A stretch of DNA of 64,000 nt from CBDDKZ01 sp965230415 (GTDB lineage: Bacteria > Bacteroidota > Bacteroidia > Cytophagales > JAAEPT01): assembly GCA_965230415.1 (NCBI GenBank), contig CBDDKZ010000005.1, positions 5,084,001 to 5,148,000 on the forward strand, in the 5' to 3' direction. Shown in pieces: positions 56,433 to 64,000 of this stretch. Under the pieces are notes generated by a model. The model saw nothing but the letters and a program-made list of their open reading frames with translations, was not told the origin of the DNA and did no database searches. The number at the start of each line of letters is the position of its first letter. Within the stretch, counting starts at the first letter, position 1. Made by a program: the position numbers and the translations under genes.

Positions 56433-58451
56433 TTGTTTCGTAAGTTAAACATAAGAATCAAACTGATTATTTTTATTACTTCCATCTTGCTATTGGCAAT
56501 GGTAGTAATAGGAACCGTATTTGGTCAAAAGAGTAAAACCGAGCTTTTAAAAAGTATTTCCACAAAGCTTCATGTTATTAATGATCTGAAAATTGAAAAG
56601 ATCAATTCGCATTTTAACAAAGTCAACTCTTGCTTTAGTCAAATCAATAAATACAATGATGACACAAAGGCCGTTGAAAAATACCTGAATTATCATAGAA
56701 AAAAGAACGATACCAATAGACTTCACGAACTGAACGAATTAAAAAAATCGATCAGAGAACGTTTGGTGGCTATACAAAAAGCATATGCTTTTCAACGAGT
56801 GATCATACTGGACCTTAATGGTTACCTTATATTCTCAACCAATCCAAATGATATGGAAGACAGCCAAGAGAAGAATCGAATGTTCATTGATTCTAAAAGT
56901 GAGCTCTTCCTGAAAGCCAAGCAAGAAAACACCTATAGTAATATCTACACCAAATCGATAAACGTATCACACCAACATGGTTATTTCATGAATGTGTTAC
57001 ACCCGTTCACAATTAATAATAAACTGCTTGGAATTATTGCCTGTGAAACCTCAATGTTACCACTTTATGAACAAATACAGGATACAACGGGCTTAGGTAA
57101 GGAGTCTGGTGAAACCATATTGGTGAAAAGAGATAAGGATCAGATTAAATTAATAAGTCCTCCGCTATATCTTAAGAAGAATTTTATGGAAGAGACTTTT
57201 CCGTTAAACGGTAAGTTGGCAAAAGGTGCATCTCTTAGTGTTACTTCCAAAAAAGATGGCTGGACAACCGAGGTACGTGATTATAATGACAAAATTGTGG
57301 ATGTTTCCTGGAGCTATCTGCCAAAATTAGACTGGGGCGTATACACTAAAATAAATCATGATGAATCTTTTGAATCGATTGAATACCTAAAAAGAATAAT
57401 TGTTTCGATATGTTCATTAATCATCTTTTTCTCTATTGTAATTGTCACTGTGTTTGTTCAGCGCTTCTTAACGCCAATTATGCGTATAAGAAACAATATT
57501 GTAAGTCTGGCCAAAGGGCATTTCCCCAATAAAATTGTCTACAATAACCAAGATGAAATACAAGACACGACCAAAGCTTTGAACAATCTGGTAGAAAGAC
57601 TAAAAAGATCTACAGACTTCGCCCAGAGAATAGGAAAAGGTGACTTCGAAGCTCGTTTTCTACACACCGAAAGCCAGGATGTACTTAGTAAAGCACTTCT
57701 TTCCATGCGTAGTAGCCTGGTCAAGATTCAGGAAGATAATGAAAAACGTAAATGGATCACAGAAGGGATCGCATTGCATAGTGAAGTGCTCCGAAAAAAT
57801 TCCGAAAACATTAATAAGCTTGGATCAAGCCTTATAGGTAGCCTGGTTCATTATATTGGTGCTCATCAAGGAGCAATTTTCGCAGTAAACGAACATGGCA
57901 CAGACACCTTAAAAAGCACTATCGTTAACAGCGACGTACATTACAAGCTTGCCGGGTCTTATGCACTGGACATATCTGAAGATGAAGAAATGATCTTTCA
58001 ACTCGGGCAAGGGTTAATAGGTCAGTGTGCACTTGATGGTGAACTTATTTATTTAAAAAACCCTCCAATGGAGTTTTCGAAGATTTCCTCCGGTTTAGGC
58101 GCAGAAAACGCAACATTTGTGATTATTGTTCCTCTCAAGGTAAACGAAGAAGTCATGGGGGTAATGGAGGTCGCATCTTTTAATGAGTTCGAAGACTTCC
58201 AGATAGAATTTTTAGAAAAACTGGCAGAAAGTATTGCGTCATCTATTTTGGCAGTAAAATCTACAGAAAAGGCCCGTCAGTTACTGCGGGACTCTCAGTC
58301 GATTACAAGAGTATTGAAAAAGCGTGAAGAGGACCTGGAAAAAGAAAAAAAGAAAATGCAAAAAGACAGTCAAAATCTGCACAAGAAGCTATCAGATGCT
58401 CAAGAGAAAATACTCGAATTAAACAGAAAAATCCGCGATCAACGAGATTAA
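56433..58451 (+). CDS. Membrane sensor: periplasmic Cache-like, HAMP, GAF, coiled coil
   Basis: 672 residues. The start is TTG at 56433: an in-frame TAA lies six bases upstream, and the protein begins naturally with MFRKLNIRIKLIIFITSILL. TM1 (~8-28), a Cache-like periplasmic domain (~30-305, with SWSYLPKLDWGVYTKI near its end), TM2 (~318-342), HAMP (~345-400), a GAF domain (~460-610), and a long coiled coil to the end. No kinase, cyclase, phosphatase or DNA-binding domain follows, so it must signal through a partner. No obvious partner gene is adjacent. Confidence 0.83.
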   Translation: MFRKLNIRIKLIIFITSILLLAMVVIGTVFGQKSKTELLKSISTKLHVINDLKIEKINSHFNKVNSCFSQINKYNDDTKAVEKYLNYHRKKNDTNRLHELNELKKSIRERLVAIQKAYAFQRVIILDLNGYLIFSTNPNDMEDSQEKNRMFIDSKSELFLKAKQENTYSNIYTKSINVSHQHGYFMNVLHPFTINNKLLGIIACETSMLPLYEQIQDTTGLGKESGETILVKRDKDQIKLISPPLYLKKNFMEETFPLNGKLAKGASLSVTSKKDGWTTEVRDYNDKIVDVSWSYLPKLDWGVYTKINHDESFESIEYLKRIIVSICSLIIFFSIVIVTVFVQRFLTPIMRIRNNIVSLAKGHFPNKIVYNNQDEIQDTTKALNNLVERLKRSTDFAQRIGKGDFEARFLHTESQDVLSKALLSMRSSLVKIQEDNEKRKWITEGIALHSEVLRKNSENINKLGSSLIGSLVHYIGAHQGAIFAVNEHGTDTLKSTIVNSDVHYKLAGSYALDISEDEEMIFQLGQGLIGQCALDGELIYLKNPPMEFSKISSGLGAENATFVIIVPLKVNEEVMGVMEVASFNEFEDFQIEFLEKLAESIASSILAVKSTEKARQLLRDSQSITRVLKKREEDLEKEKKKMQKDSQNLHKKLSDAQEKILELNRKIRDQRD

Positions 58452-58517
58452 CAGCTTTTTAACAAGAATCTTAACGCAATTTATCTTCTTACAGTGCGTT
58501 TATAAAAAAATCCTGTT

Positions 58518-58525
58518 TACATTTG
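58518..58525 (+). promoter_or_regulatory. Possible -7 promoter element of the thioredoxin-like gene
   Basis: TACATTTG matches TAnnTTTG exactly, 53 bases before the ATG at 58579. No convincing TTG lies 17-23 bases upstream. Confidence 0.35.
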
Positions 58526-58578
58526 TGTTTTCTTATAAAAGTACATTTCATAATGTATCCTGAAAAGCTAAAGTAATT

Positions 58579-60081
58579 ATGAAAAAAACAATTGGACTAT
58601 TCTTATTCTTTATTTCCTGTTTAAACTTTTCTCAAGCTCAAAGTGATCAAGCGCTATCGGGACACCATATTTCGTGTAAAATAAAAGGCACTTCAGACAC
58701 TATACAACTTGCTTATTATTATAGCGATAAAAAGTTATTACATTCTAAAGCCGCTGCCAATAGTAAAGGTGAATTCGAATTCAAAGGTGATGAAATACTT
58801 CCCTGCGGTATGTATATGATCGTACTTCCTAATCAGGGTTATATCGAAGTATTAATCAACGATGATCAGGAATTCAGCATAGAATCCGATACCAGCGATC
58901 TGATTGGCAATATGAAAGTAAATGGCCATGAGGAGAATGAGTTATTTTACGGATACATGAAGCATACAGGTCCTTTGCGTGATGAAATCCAGAGTAAAGG
59001 TGCCAAATACAAAGAGATGAGTGATACAACCACAAAGAAAGCCCGGTCTTTATATAAAGAGGTTGTATCAATTCAGAACGAGTTAAAAGACTACGAAGAG
59101 AACTTCCAAAAAGAACATGGTGATCTTACCATTGCAAAAATCTTTAAAACATCGAGAGACGTTCCAACCCCGGCGATGAAAGAAATAGAAGACGACAAAG
59201 AACGTAACAAAGCGAGGTTTAACTATTATAGAGCACACTTTTTTGATCACATAGACTTTAACGATGACTGTTTGGTGCGCACACCAATTCTACACCAAAA
59301 AATTACCAAATTCCTGGATGAACTCACGGTGCAATCACCAGACAGCAGTATAAAAGCTTATGATTTTATTTTGAGCAAGGTTGGGAACGACAGCCCCGAG
59401 ATGTTTAAATACCTGGTTATGACGCTGACACGTAGATCGGAAAAAAGTAAAGTAATGTGTTTTGACGCTGTGCGTTTACACATGTACAAAAAGTATTACT
59501 TAAATGATCCGCGTGTAACCTGGATCAAAGAAGAAACACGTAAAAAAATAGAACGAGAAGTAGCACTACTTAAATATAACCAGTGTGGAGATGTAGCTCC
59601 TGATATCATTATGTCGGATACTGTTGGTAAAATGTGGCGTCTGCATAATATCAGTAAAGACTTTGTAGTAGCGTACTTTTGGTCTGCTACCTGCGGACAC
59701 TGTAAAAAAGCAACGCCCAAACTTCAAAAATTGTATGACGAAACCAAAAACATCTATAATTGGGAGGTATTCAGTGTGAATATTGACAGGGATCTTAAAG
59801 AGTTCAAAAAATTCATTAACAAGTATCAATTCGACTGGATCAGTGTATTTGATACTGCCGACGAAAACTATTTCAGACAAAAATACCATGTAACCAGTAC
59901 TCCTCAGATATACATATTGGACAAGAATAAAAAAATCATCGCTAAAAGGATAGACGTGGGAACAATAGAACCTATTCTTCAGGAAGAAACAGGCATTGTA
60001 CCGGAAGGAAGAGCTCCTGAAGACCTGAAAAAAAGTGATAACGTTGGTGAAAAGAAAGAAGAACACGGACACCAATACTAA
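58579..60081 (+). CDS. Periplasmic thioredoxin-like protein (DUF4369/DUF5106, TlpA-type)
   Basis: 500 residues with a signal peptide (ending NFSQAQ). A DUF4369-like beta domain (~25-125) is followed by a helical DUF5106-like region (~140-330) and a TlpA/redoxin domain (~335-475) with the active site WSATCGHCKKATP (C-G-H-C) and the cis-Pro region STPQIY. It acts as a periplasmic thiol-disulphide oxidoreductase. The tail is charged and ends in a GHQY. It is monocistronic, with a terminator 30 bases downstream. Confidence 0.9.
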   Translation: MKKTIGLFLFFISCLNFSQAQSDQALSGHHISCKIKGTSDTIQLAYYYSDKKLLHSKAAANSKGEFEFKGDEILPCGMYMIVLPNQGYIEVLINDDQEFSIESDTSDLIGNMKVNGHEENELFYGYMKHTGPLRDEIQSKGAKYKEMSDTTTKKARSLYKEVVSIQNELKDYEENFQKEHGDLTIAKIFKTSRDVPTPAMKEIEDDKERNKARFNYYRAHFFDHIDFNDDCLVRTPILHQKITKFLDELTVQSPDSSIKAYDFILSKVGNDSPEMFKYLVMTLTRRSEKSKVMCFDAVRLHMYKKYYLNDPRVTWIKEETRKKIEREVALLKYNQCGDVAPDIIMSDTVGKMWRLHNISKDFVVAYFWSATCGHCKKATPKLQKLYDETKNIYNWEVFSVNIDRDLKEFKKFINKYQFDWISVFDTADENYFRQKYHVTSTPQIYILDKNKKIIAKRIDVGTIEPILQEETGIVPEGRAPEDLKKSDNVGEKKEEHGHQY

Positions 60082-60110
60082 AAGAAAAATAGTAAAGGAT
60101 TACATATACC

Positions 60111-60136
60111 GGGGGCGTTAAATGCCCCCTTTTTTG
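60111..60136 (+). terminator. Intrinsic terminator after the thioredoxin-like gene
   Basis: A GC-rich stem GGGGGC/GCCCCC (extended by weaker pairs into the loop) followed by TTTTTT. Confidence 0.88.
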
Positions 60137-60297
60137 TTATTTTCAACCATAATTCACCGCAAAAACAAACCTTACGTTTTTATTTTCGTAGATTTACTTG
60201 TTGATAACTTATCATGTTAGACATTTACCTACGGATTTCACATATTCCTGAACTTCGATTTTTTAACCTTGGAGTTAACCACAAAATAATTCAATTT

Positions 60298-62511
60298 ATG
60301 AATAAGCTATTTTGCTTCGCCCTGTTTGCAATGATAATGGGTCCGGTTACGTCATTCGCTCAAAACTCTGACGATAAACATAAAGAAGATCATCACACCC
60401 ATAGACTGGAAACTAAGGTCAATCGATTTTTCGAATTTGACGAGTTTAACTTTGCGATACCCACACTTGAAGAATTAATTTCATTACATCCTGAAAATGG
60501 CAAATATGAGTATCAAATGGGCATTGCGCTCTACTATTCAAATTTAAAATATGATGCTTACGAGCATTTTAAGCGTGGGGAAAAACTCGGCCATAAAACA
60601 GACCGACAGGATTTTTACAGAGGGCGAACAGAGCATTTGCAACACAACTTTGACGCAGCTTTACACTATTACGAAAAGCACTTGCAATTTTTGAGTACAC
60701 AGGAGGAATTGGATGTTGAGGAGATAGAAGAGGTCACTGCTTATATTTCACAATGTAGCTATGGCATCTTATTCAAAGAAGAAAATCTCGATGTTAAAAT
60801 CGAAAACATGGGTAGTCATATTAACACGGAGTACCCGGAATATGTACCTGCCATCAATGAAAACGAAGACATACTCATATTTACCTCCAGAAGACCTGAT
60901 ACCAAAGGTGGAAAAAAGGATTCGAAAACCGGGGAAATGTATGAAGATATCTACATCTCTTATAAAAAAAATGGGGTATGGACAGATGCTGTTGGTATAA
61001 GTGACAACATCAACACAAAGTTACACGATGTAAACGTAGGAATGTCACATGATGCCAGCACACTCTACACCTACAAAGGGCGTATGTCCCACGGTCATCT
61101 CGTTGGTGATTTATACCAAAGTAGTAGTAGCATAGTTAGTGGAAAACTGGAATGGACTGTACCAGAAAGAATGCCTGCACCTATCCATTCCAATTATCAT
61201 GAACTAAGTGCCAGTATCACTCCAGACAAAAAGGTATTCTTCTTCTCCAGTAACAGACCTGGTGGCTTGGGTGGTGAGGATATTTATTATTCCATCGTAG
61301 ACGAAAATGGTAACTATGGGAAACCCGTAAACCTGGGGCCACAGATAAACACCCCTTACGATGAAGATTCACCTGCAATTCATGCAGATGGGAAAACCTT
61401 GTTCTTCAGCTCACAAGGCCATAATTCAATCGGAGGTTTTGATGTATTTTCCTCGGAATTTGACTCTATTAAGGGTGAATGGACACCAGCGAGTAATTTA
61501 GGTTTTCCGGTTAATACCGCAGACGACGATCTTCACTTTGTTTGGTCTGCAGACGGCAGATCAGGATATTTTAGCTCCAGCCGTTTAGGTACGAAGGGAA
61601 AGAAAGATATCTTTAGAATGGAAATTCCCGAGCACCATCACCACATCATCCTCGTGAAAGGCATTGTTAAAGATTCACTAACAGATAAAGCGCTGAAAGC
61701 AAATGTTGTAGTTACGGAATGGGAGAGTAAAAAACTCATTGGTACGTATGAAACCGACGGTGAAAACGGAAAATTTATATGTAAGTTAAAAGAAGGGCAA
61801 GCATATGAGTTGGCATTTGAAGTAGAAGGATACATTTACAATAAAGAAAAAATGACCATCCCAACTCGTACGGTGTACTTTGAGGTAAATGAGACTTTTA
61901 AACTAAAACCCTATGATAAACCGGAGCAAGTTGCCACAGATACTGTACCAGAAGGTATTGCCAATGCGGAACCTGGCGCGGGTATAAGCGACAACCCCAG
62001 TCTGAACAGAAGTGACATTCTGGTTAAATTAAACAAAATTGAACAAGGAACGGCTTCAGAGAGATTCGAAAAAAACAAGCCTGTCGAATCAAGTCATAGT
62101 ACGGACAAAAAAATTACAAATTCTGATATTGACAAAGTACTGGCACCAGGTGACAAGATCGTTTTCAGGAATATCCACTTTGAATTTGACAAATATCACA
62201 TCACCAATAACTCTTATGAATCCTTAGATAAGGTAGCGATATTCATTAAAAAACACCCTCAATTGGTGATTGAAATATCGGGACATACCGACAATGTTGG
62301 AAGTAAGAACTATAATTTAAAACTCTCGGAAAAACGGGCAAATAGTATTTTCAAATACCTTGTAGATAAAAAGGGGATTAAGCCAGGCCAATTGAGTAAG
62401 ACCGGTTATGGAGACAGGCAACCTGTTGCTTCCAATGAATCTCCAGAAGGCCGAAAATTGAATCGAAGAACTGAATTTAAGATTCTGGAAACCACCACTG
62501 CACGTAAATAA
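60298..62511 (+). CDS. TPR-PD40-CRD-OmpA outer-membrane protein (PorE-like architecture)
   Basis: About 737 residues from the ATG at 60298, which opens a signal peptide (MNKLFCFALFAMIMGPVTSFAQ); the frame begins at 60214. Order: TPR-like repeats (~30-150), a PD40 beta-propeller (~185-440; blades with L-x-FSS-x-(R/G)-x-GGxGGxDI), a carboxypeptidase-regulatory-like domain (~450-540), and an OmpA peptidoglycan-binding domain (~617-735; ISGHTDNVGS, NLKLSEKRAN, NRRTEFKI). This order matches PorE, the T9SS component that ties the secretion machinery to peptidoglycan. PorE is a lipoprotein, whereas no lipobox Cys is seen here, so it may be one of several paralogues. The next gene is convergent and related. 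Confidence 0.85.
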   Translation: MNKLFCFALFAMIMGPVTSFAQNSDDKHKEDHHTHRLETKVNRFFEFDEFNFAIPTLEELISLHPENGKYEYQMGIALYYSNLKYDAYEHFKRGEKLGHKTDRQDFYRGRTEHLQHNFDAALHYYEKHLQFLSTQEELDVEEIEEVTAYISQCSYGILFKEENLDVKIENMGSHINTEYPEYVPAINENEDILIFTSRRPDTKGGKKDSKTGEMYEDIYISYKKNGVWTDAVGISDNINTKLHDVNVGMSHDASTLYTYKGRMSHGHLVGDLYQSSSSIVSGKLEWTVPERMPAPIHSNYHELSASITPDKKVFFFSSNRPGGLGGEDIYYSIVDENGNYGKPVNLGPQINTPYDEDSPAIHADGKTLFFSSQGHNSIGGFDVFSSEFDSIKGEWTPASNLGFPVNTADDDLHFVWSADGRSGYFSSSRLGTKGKKDIFRMEIPEHHHHIILVKGIVKDSLTDKALKANVVVTEWESKKLIGTYETDGENGKFICKLKEGQAYELAFEVEGYIYNKEKMTIPTRTVYFEVNETFKLKPYDKPEQVATDTVPEGIANAEPGAGISDNPSLNRSDILVKLNKIEQGTASERFEKNKPVESSHSTDKKITNSDIDKVLAPGDKIVFRNIHFEFDKYHITNNSYESLDKVAIFIKKHPQLVIEISGHTDNVGSKNYNLKLSEKRANSIFKYLVDKKGIKPGQLSKTGYGDRQPVASNESPEGRKLNRRTEFKILETTTARK

Positions 62512-62631
62512 AGAGGAGGTGCTTTCCAGGGGTACTATTACTTATTTAAGAAGAAGCATCCCAGCTACTGTAAGCAACCATATATACGCGTAAATAGTTA
62601 CAACTTTACGTTTTATAAGGTCTTAAAAATG

Positions 62632-64000
62632 CTAAAAAGAAATAATGCGAAACTCCACACGTCGGTTTAACCTACGTGTTTCTTCTTTAGCATTGCTGGC
62701 CACAGGCTTTTCGCCGCCATAGCCCTGAGTAGTGATACGTTTCTGGTCAATTCCTTTTTTCACCAAGTATTCCTTAACTTTATCTGCCCTATCTTGTGAT
62801 AGCTTTAGATTCAAATCGGGGCTACCTGTATTATCTGTATGTCCCTCCAGCTTAATGGATATTCCCGTATTTTCTATCATCATCTCATGCAGCTTATTTA
62901 ATTCAGGAAAGGATTTTGGTAAAAGTACCGCTTTAGAACGCACAAAAAACACGTTATTGAGGCTAATGGCCTGCCCGGCTTCTATTGGTGTCAAATACAA
63001 ATCTTTTTTAACCTCACCATATTTCTTGACTTGTTTCAGATTGAGGTTTTCTCTCACGGCATAAAACCCTTTTTTTTCCGCATAAAATGCGTATTCTCTG
63101 CCTGGTGGCAAGGTAATTTCATATGAACCGTCACCAGGGCTGGAATAAGCAATACCTACCTCCTTCCCTGTACTTAAATCATATACCACAATACGGGTAG
63201 AAATTGGTTTTTTGGTTTTGCTATTATAAACGTTACCAGCAACCAACAATACAGGTTTTGGTTTAATGGGCCCCGGTAATTTCACTTTAAATATATCGTT
63301 TAGCCCTTTACTATTCTTTTCTGAAATAAAATAGGCATAATCTCCTGAAGCAGGCACGCTATAATAAGCATCATTTCCTTCTGTATTTATCGGCTTACCA
63401 AGATTTAACGGCTTGCTCCATTTGGTCCAGGAGTCATCCAGGCGCCTACTCATAAAAATATCGTTTTTACCATATCCCGGATGCCCTGTAGAACTAAAAT
63501 AAAGTGTAACACCATCTGAGGCCAGAAAAGGAGATAATTCCACTCCAGGCGTATTAATAACACTACCCAGGTTGATCGGTGCAGACCATACCCCTCTTCT
63601 TTCAAGATGCGAAACATAAATATCCCTACTCCCCTTGGTATCATCACGCTGTACAGCTAATAGAATCGTTTTCCCATCGTTAGATAAAAAGAATTCGTTA
63701 AAAGTACTTTTATTGTAAAACTGTCGCATTTTAACCTCTTTTGGCAAACTCCACCCACGAGCTGTTTTCTGGGAAATGGACAAACCCATGGCTCTTGGAG
63801 AACCATCCTGAGAATAAGTATTCATTAAAAGTAATTGGTTTCCATCGGGAGTTACTGCACACACCGCATTGGGGCCATGATTATTGAGGGGTTTCCCTAT
63901 ATTCTGAGCCCGCTGCCATTTACCATTTTGTATCTTTGAAACGTAAATATCCTGATCATCCGTAGGTCCTCCTACATTTTCCGGAGCGTACCTTCTTGTA
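62632..64000 (-). CDS. PD40-CRD-OmpA protein, 5' end beyond window
   Basis: The frame is open to the right edge of the window. Codons before the first Met candidate (63864) continue the propeller pattern (QDIYVSKIQNGKW), so the true start lies outside. Visible order: PD40 propeller (DIYVSHLERRGVW, LYFSSTGHPGYGKNDIF), a carboxypeptidase-regulatory-like domain (GNVYNSKTKKPISTRI), and a C-terminal OmpA domain (LEGHTDNTGS, NLKLSQDRAD, NRRVEFRI). It probably anchors an envelope complex to peptidoglycan, like its convergent neighbour. Whether it has N-terminal TPRs cannot be seen. Confidence 0.85.
   Translation of the reverse strand, partial: TRRYAPENVGGPTDDQDIYVSKIQNGKWQRAQNIGKPLNNHGPNAVCAVTPDGNQLLLMNTYSQDGSPRAMGLSISQKTARGWSLPKEVKMRQFYNKSTFNEFFLSNDGKTILLAVQRDDTKGSRDIYVSHLERRGVWSAPINLGSVINTPGVELSPFLASDGVTLYFSSTGHPGYGKNDIFMSRRLDDSWTKWSKPLNLGKPINTEGNDAYYSVPASGDYAYFISEKNSKGLNDIFKVKLPGPIKPKPVLLVAGNVYNSKTKKPISTRIVVYDLSTGKEVGIAYSSPGDGSYEITLPPGREYAFYAEKKGFYAVRENLNLKQVKKYGEVKKDLYLTPIEAGQAISLNNVFFVRSKAVLLPKSFPELNKLHEMMIENTGISIKLEGHTDNTGSPDLNLKLSQDRADKVKEYLVKKGIDQKRITTQGYGGEKPVASNAKEETRRLNRRVEFRIISF

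Noticed and set aside
1..64000. tRNA, rRNA, CRISPR, insertion sequences
   Set aside because: I read the intergenic regions for cloverleaf-like, repeat-spacer and terminal-repeat patterns and found none that I could support.

Overview
The window reads as a chromosomal segment of a low-GC Bacteroidota bacterium, most likely a free-living, probably surface-gliding Cytophagales-type organism. The evidence is two proteins ending in type IX secretion (T9SS) sorting domains, Bacteroidota-specific families (DUF4494, DUF3857 transglutaminase-like proteins, PD40/OmpA proteins, two-component-regulator propellers), promoters of the TTG-N17-23-TAnnTTTG type, few Shine-Dalgarno sites, and methyl-accepting chemotaxis proteins. 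The genus is not resolvable by eye. I see no rRNA, tRNA, CRISPR array, transposase or prophage.

Layout. (1) 1-6699, minus strand: a partial outer-membrane barrel gene overlapped by a large TPR protein, then a fused PlsC/GNAT acyltransferase of the aminolipid-forming OlsF type, then a small secreted protein. (2) 7123-12358, plus strand: ferritin, an NrtR-type Nudix repressor, and a four-gene NAD-salvage operon (NadM-Nudix, NadV/NAMPT, a HAD-like protein, a 2H phosphoesterase). The operon's near-consensus promoter is overlapped by a 29-bp inverted repeat that is a good candidate NrtR operator. DUF4494 follows, closed by a bidirectional terminator. (3) 12391-17415: a propeller/Y_Y_Y/SpoIIE-phosphatase sensor, a MORN-type lipoprotein with an overlapping small gene, and a single-domain response regulator. 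(4) 17526-37750: an exopolysaccharide or surface-glycan locus. It holds a phosphoglycosyl transferase fused to a degenerate receiver domain, two GT2s, a GT4, a GT-C-like membrane protein, a half-size TolC-like protein, two tandemly duplicated glycosyltransferases, a Wzx-type flippase and an OafA-like acyltransferase. A 2.3-kb-codon T9SS-exported esterase/FN3/PA14 protein is embedded in it.

(5) 37861-42802: two overlapping DUF3857 transglutaminase-like genes (one with an intact Cys-His-Asp triad, one apparently without), a small acidic protein, and a DUF92 membrane protein. (6) 43045-48392: a T9SS-exported Asp-box propeller protein with two CBM6-like domains, a cold-shock protein, and a quinone-reductase-like MDR protein. 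(7) 48382-58451: a second propeller/SpoIIE sensor, two tandem MCPs sharing an upstream element, a MazG-like pyrophosphohydrolase, and a HAMP/GAF sensor with no visible output domain. (8) 58579-64000: a thioredoxin-fold lipoprotein-like reductase, a PorE-like TPR/PD40/CRD/OmpA protein, and a convergent partial PD40/OmpA protein.

Together the genes describe a cell envelope built for secretion and glycan display, sensing through propeller-phosphatase and MCP proteins, plus a compact locally regulated NAD-recycling operon. The most interesting items are the NAD operon with its 2H/HAD passengers and palindromic operator, the pseudo-receiver/phosphoglycosyl-transferase fusion beside a stand-alone receiver, and the active/inactive DUF3857 pair.
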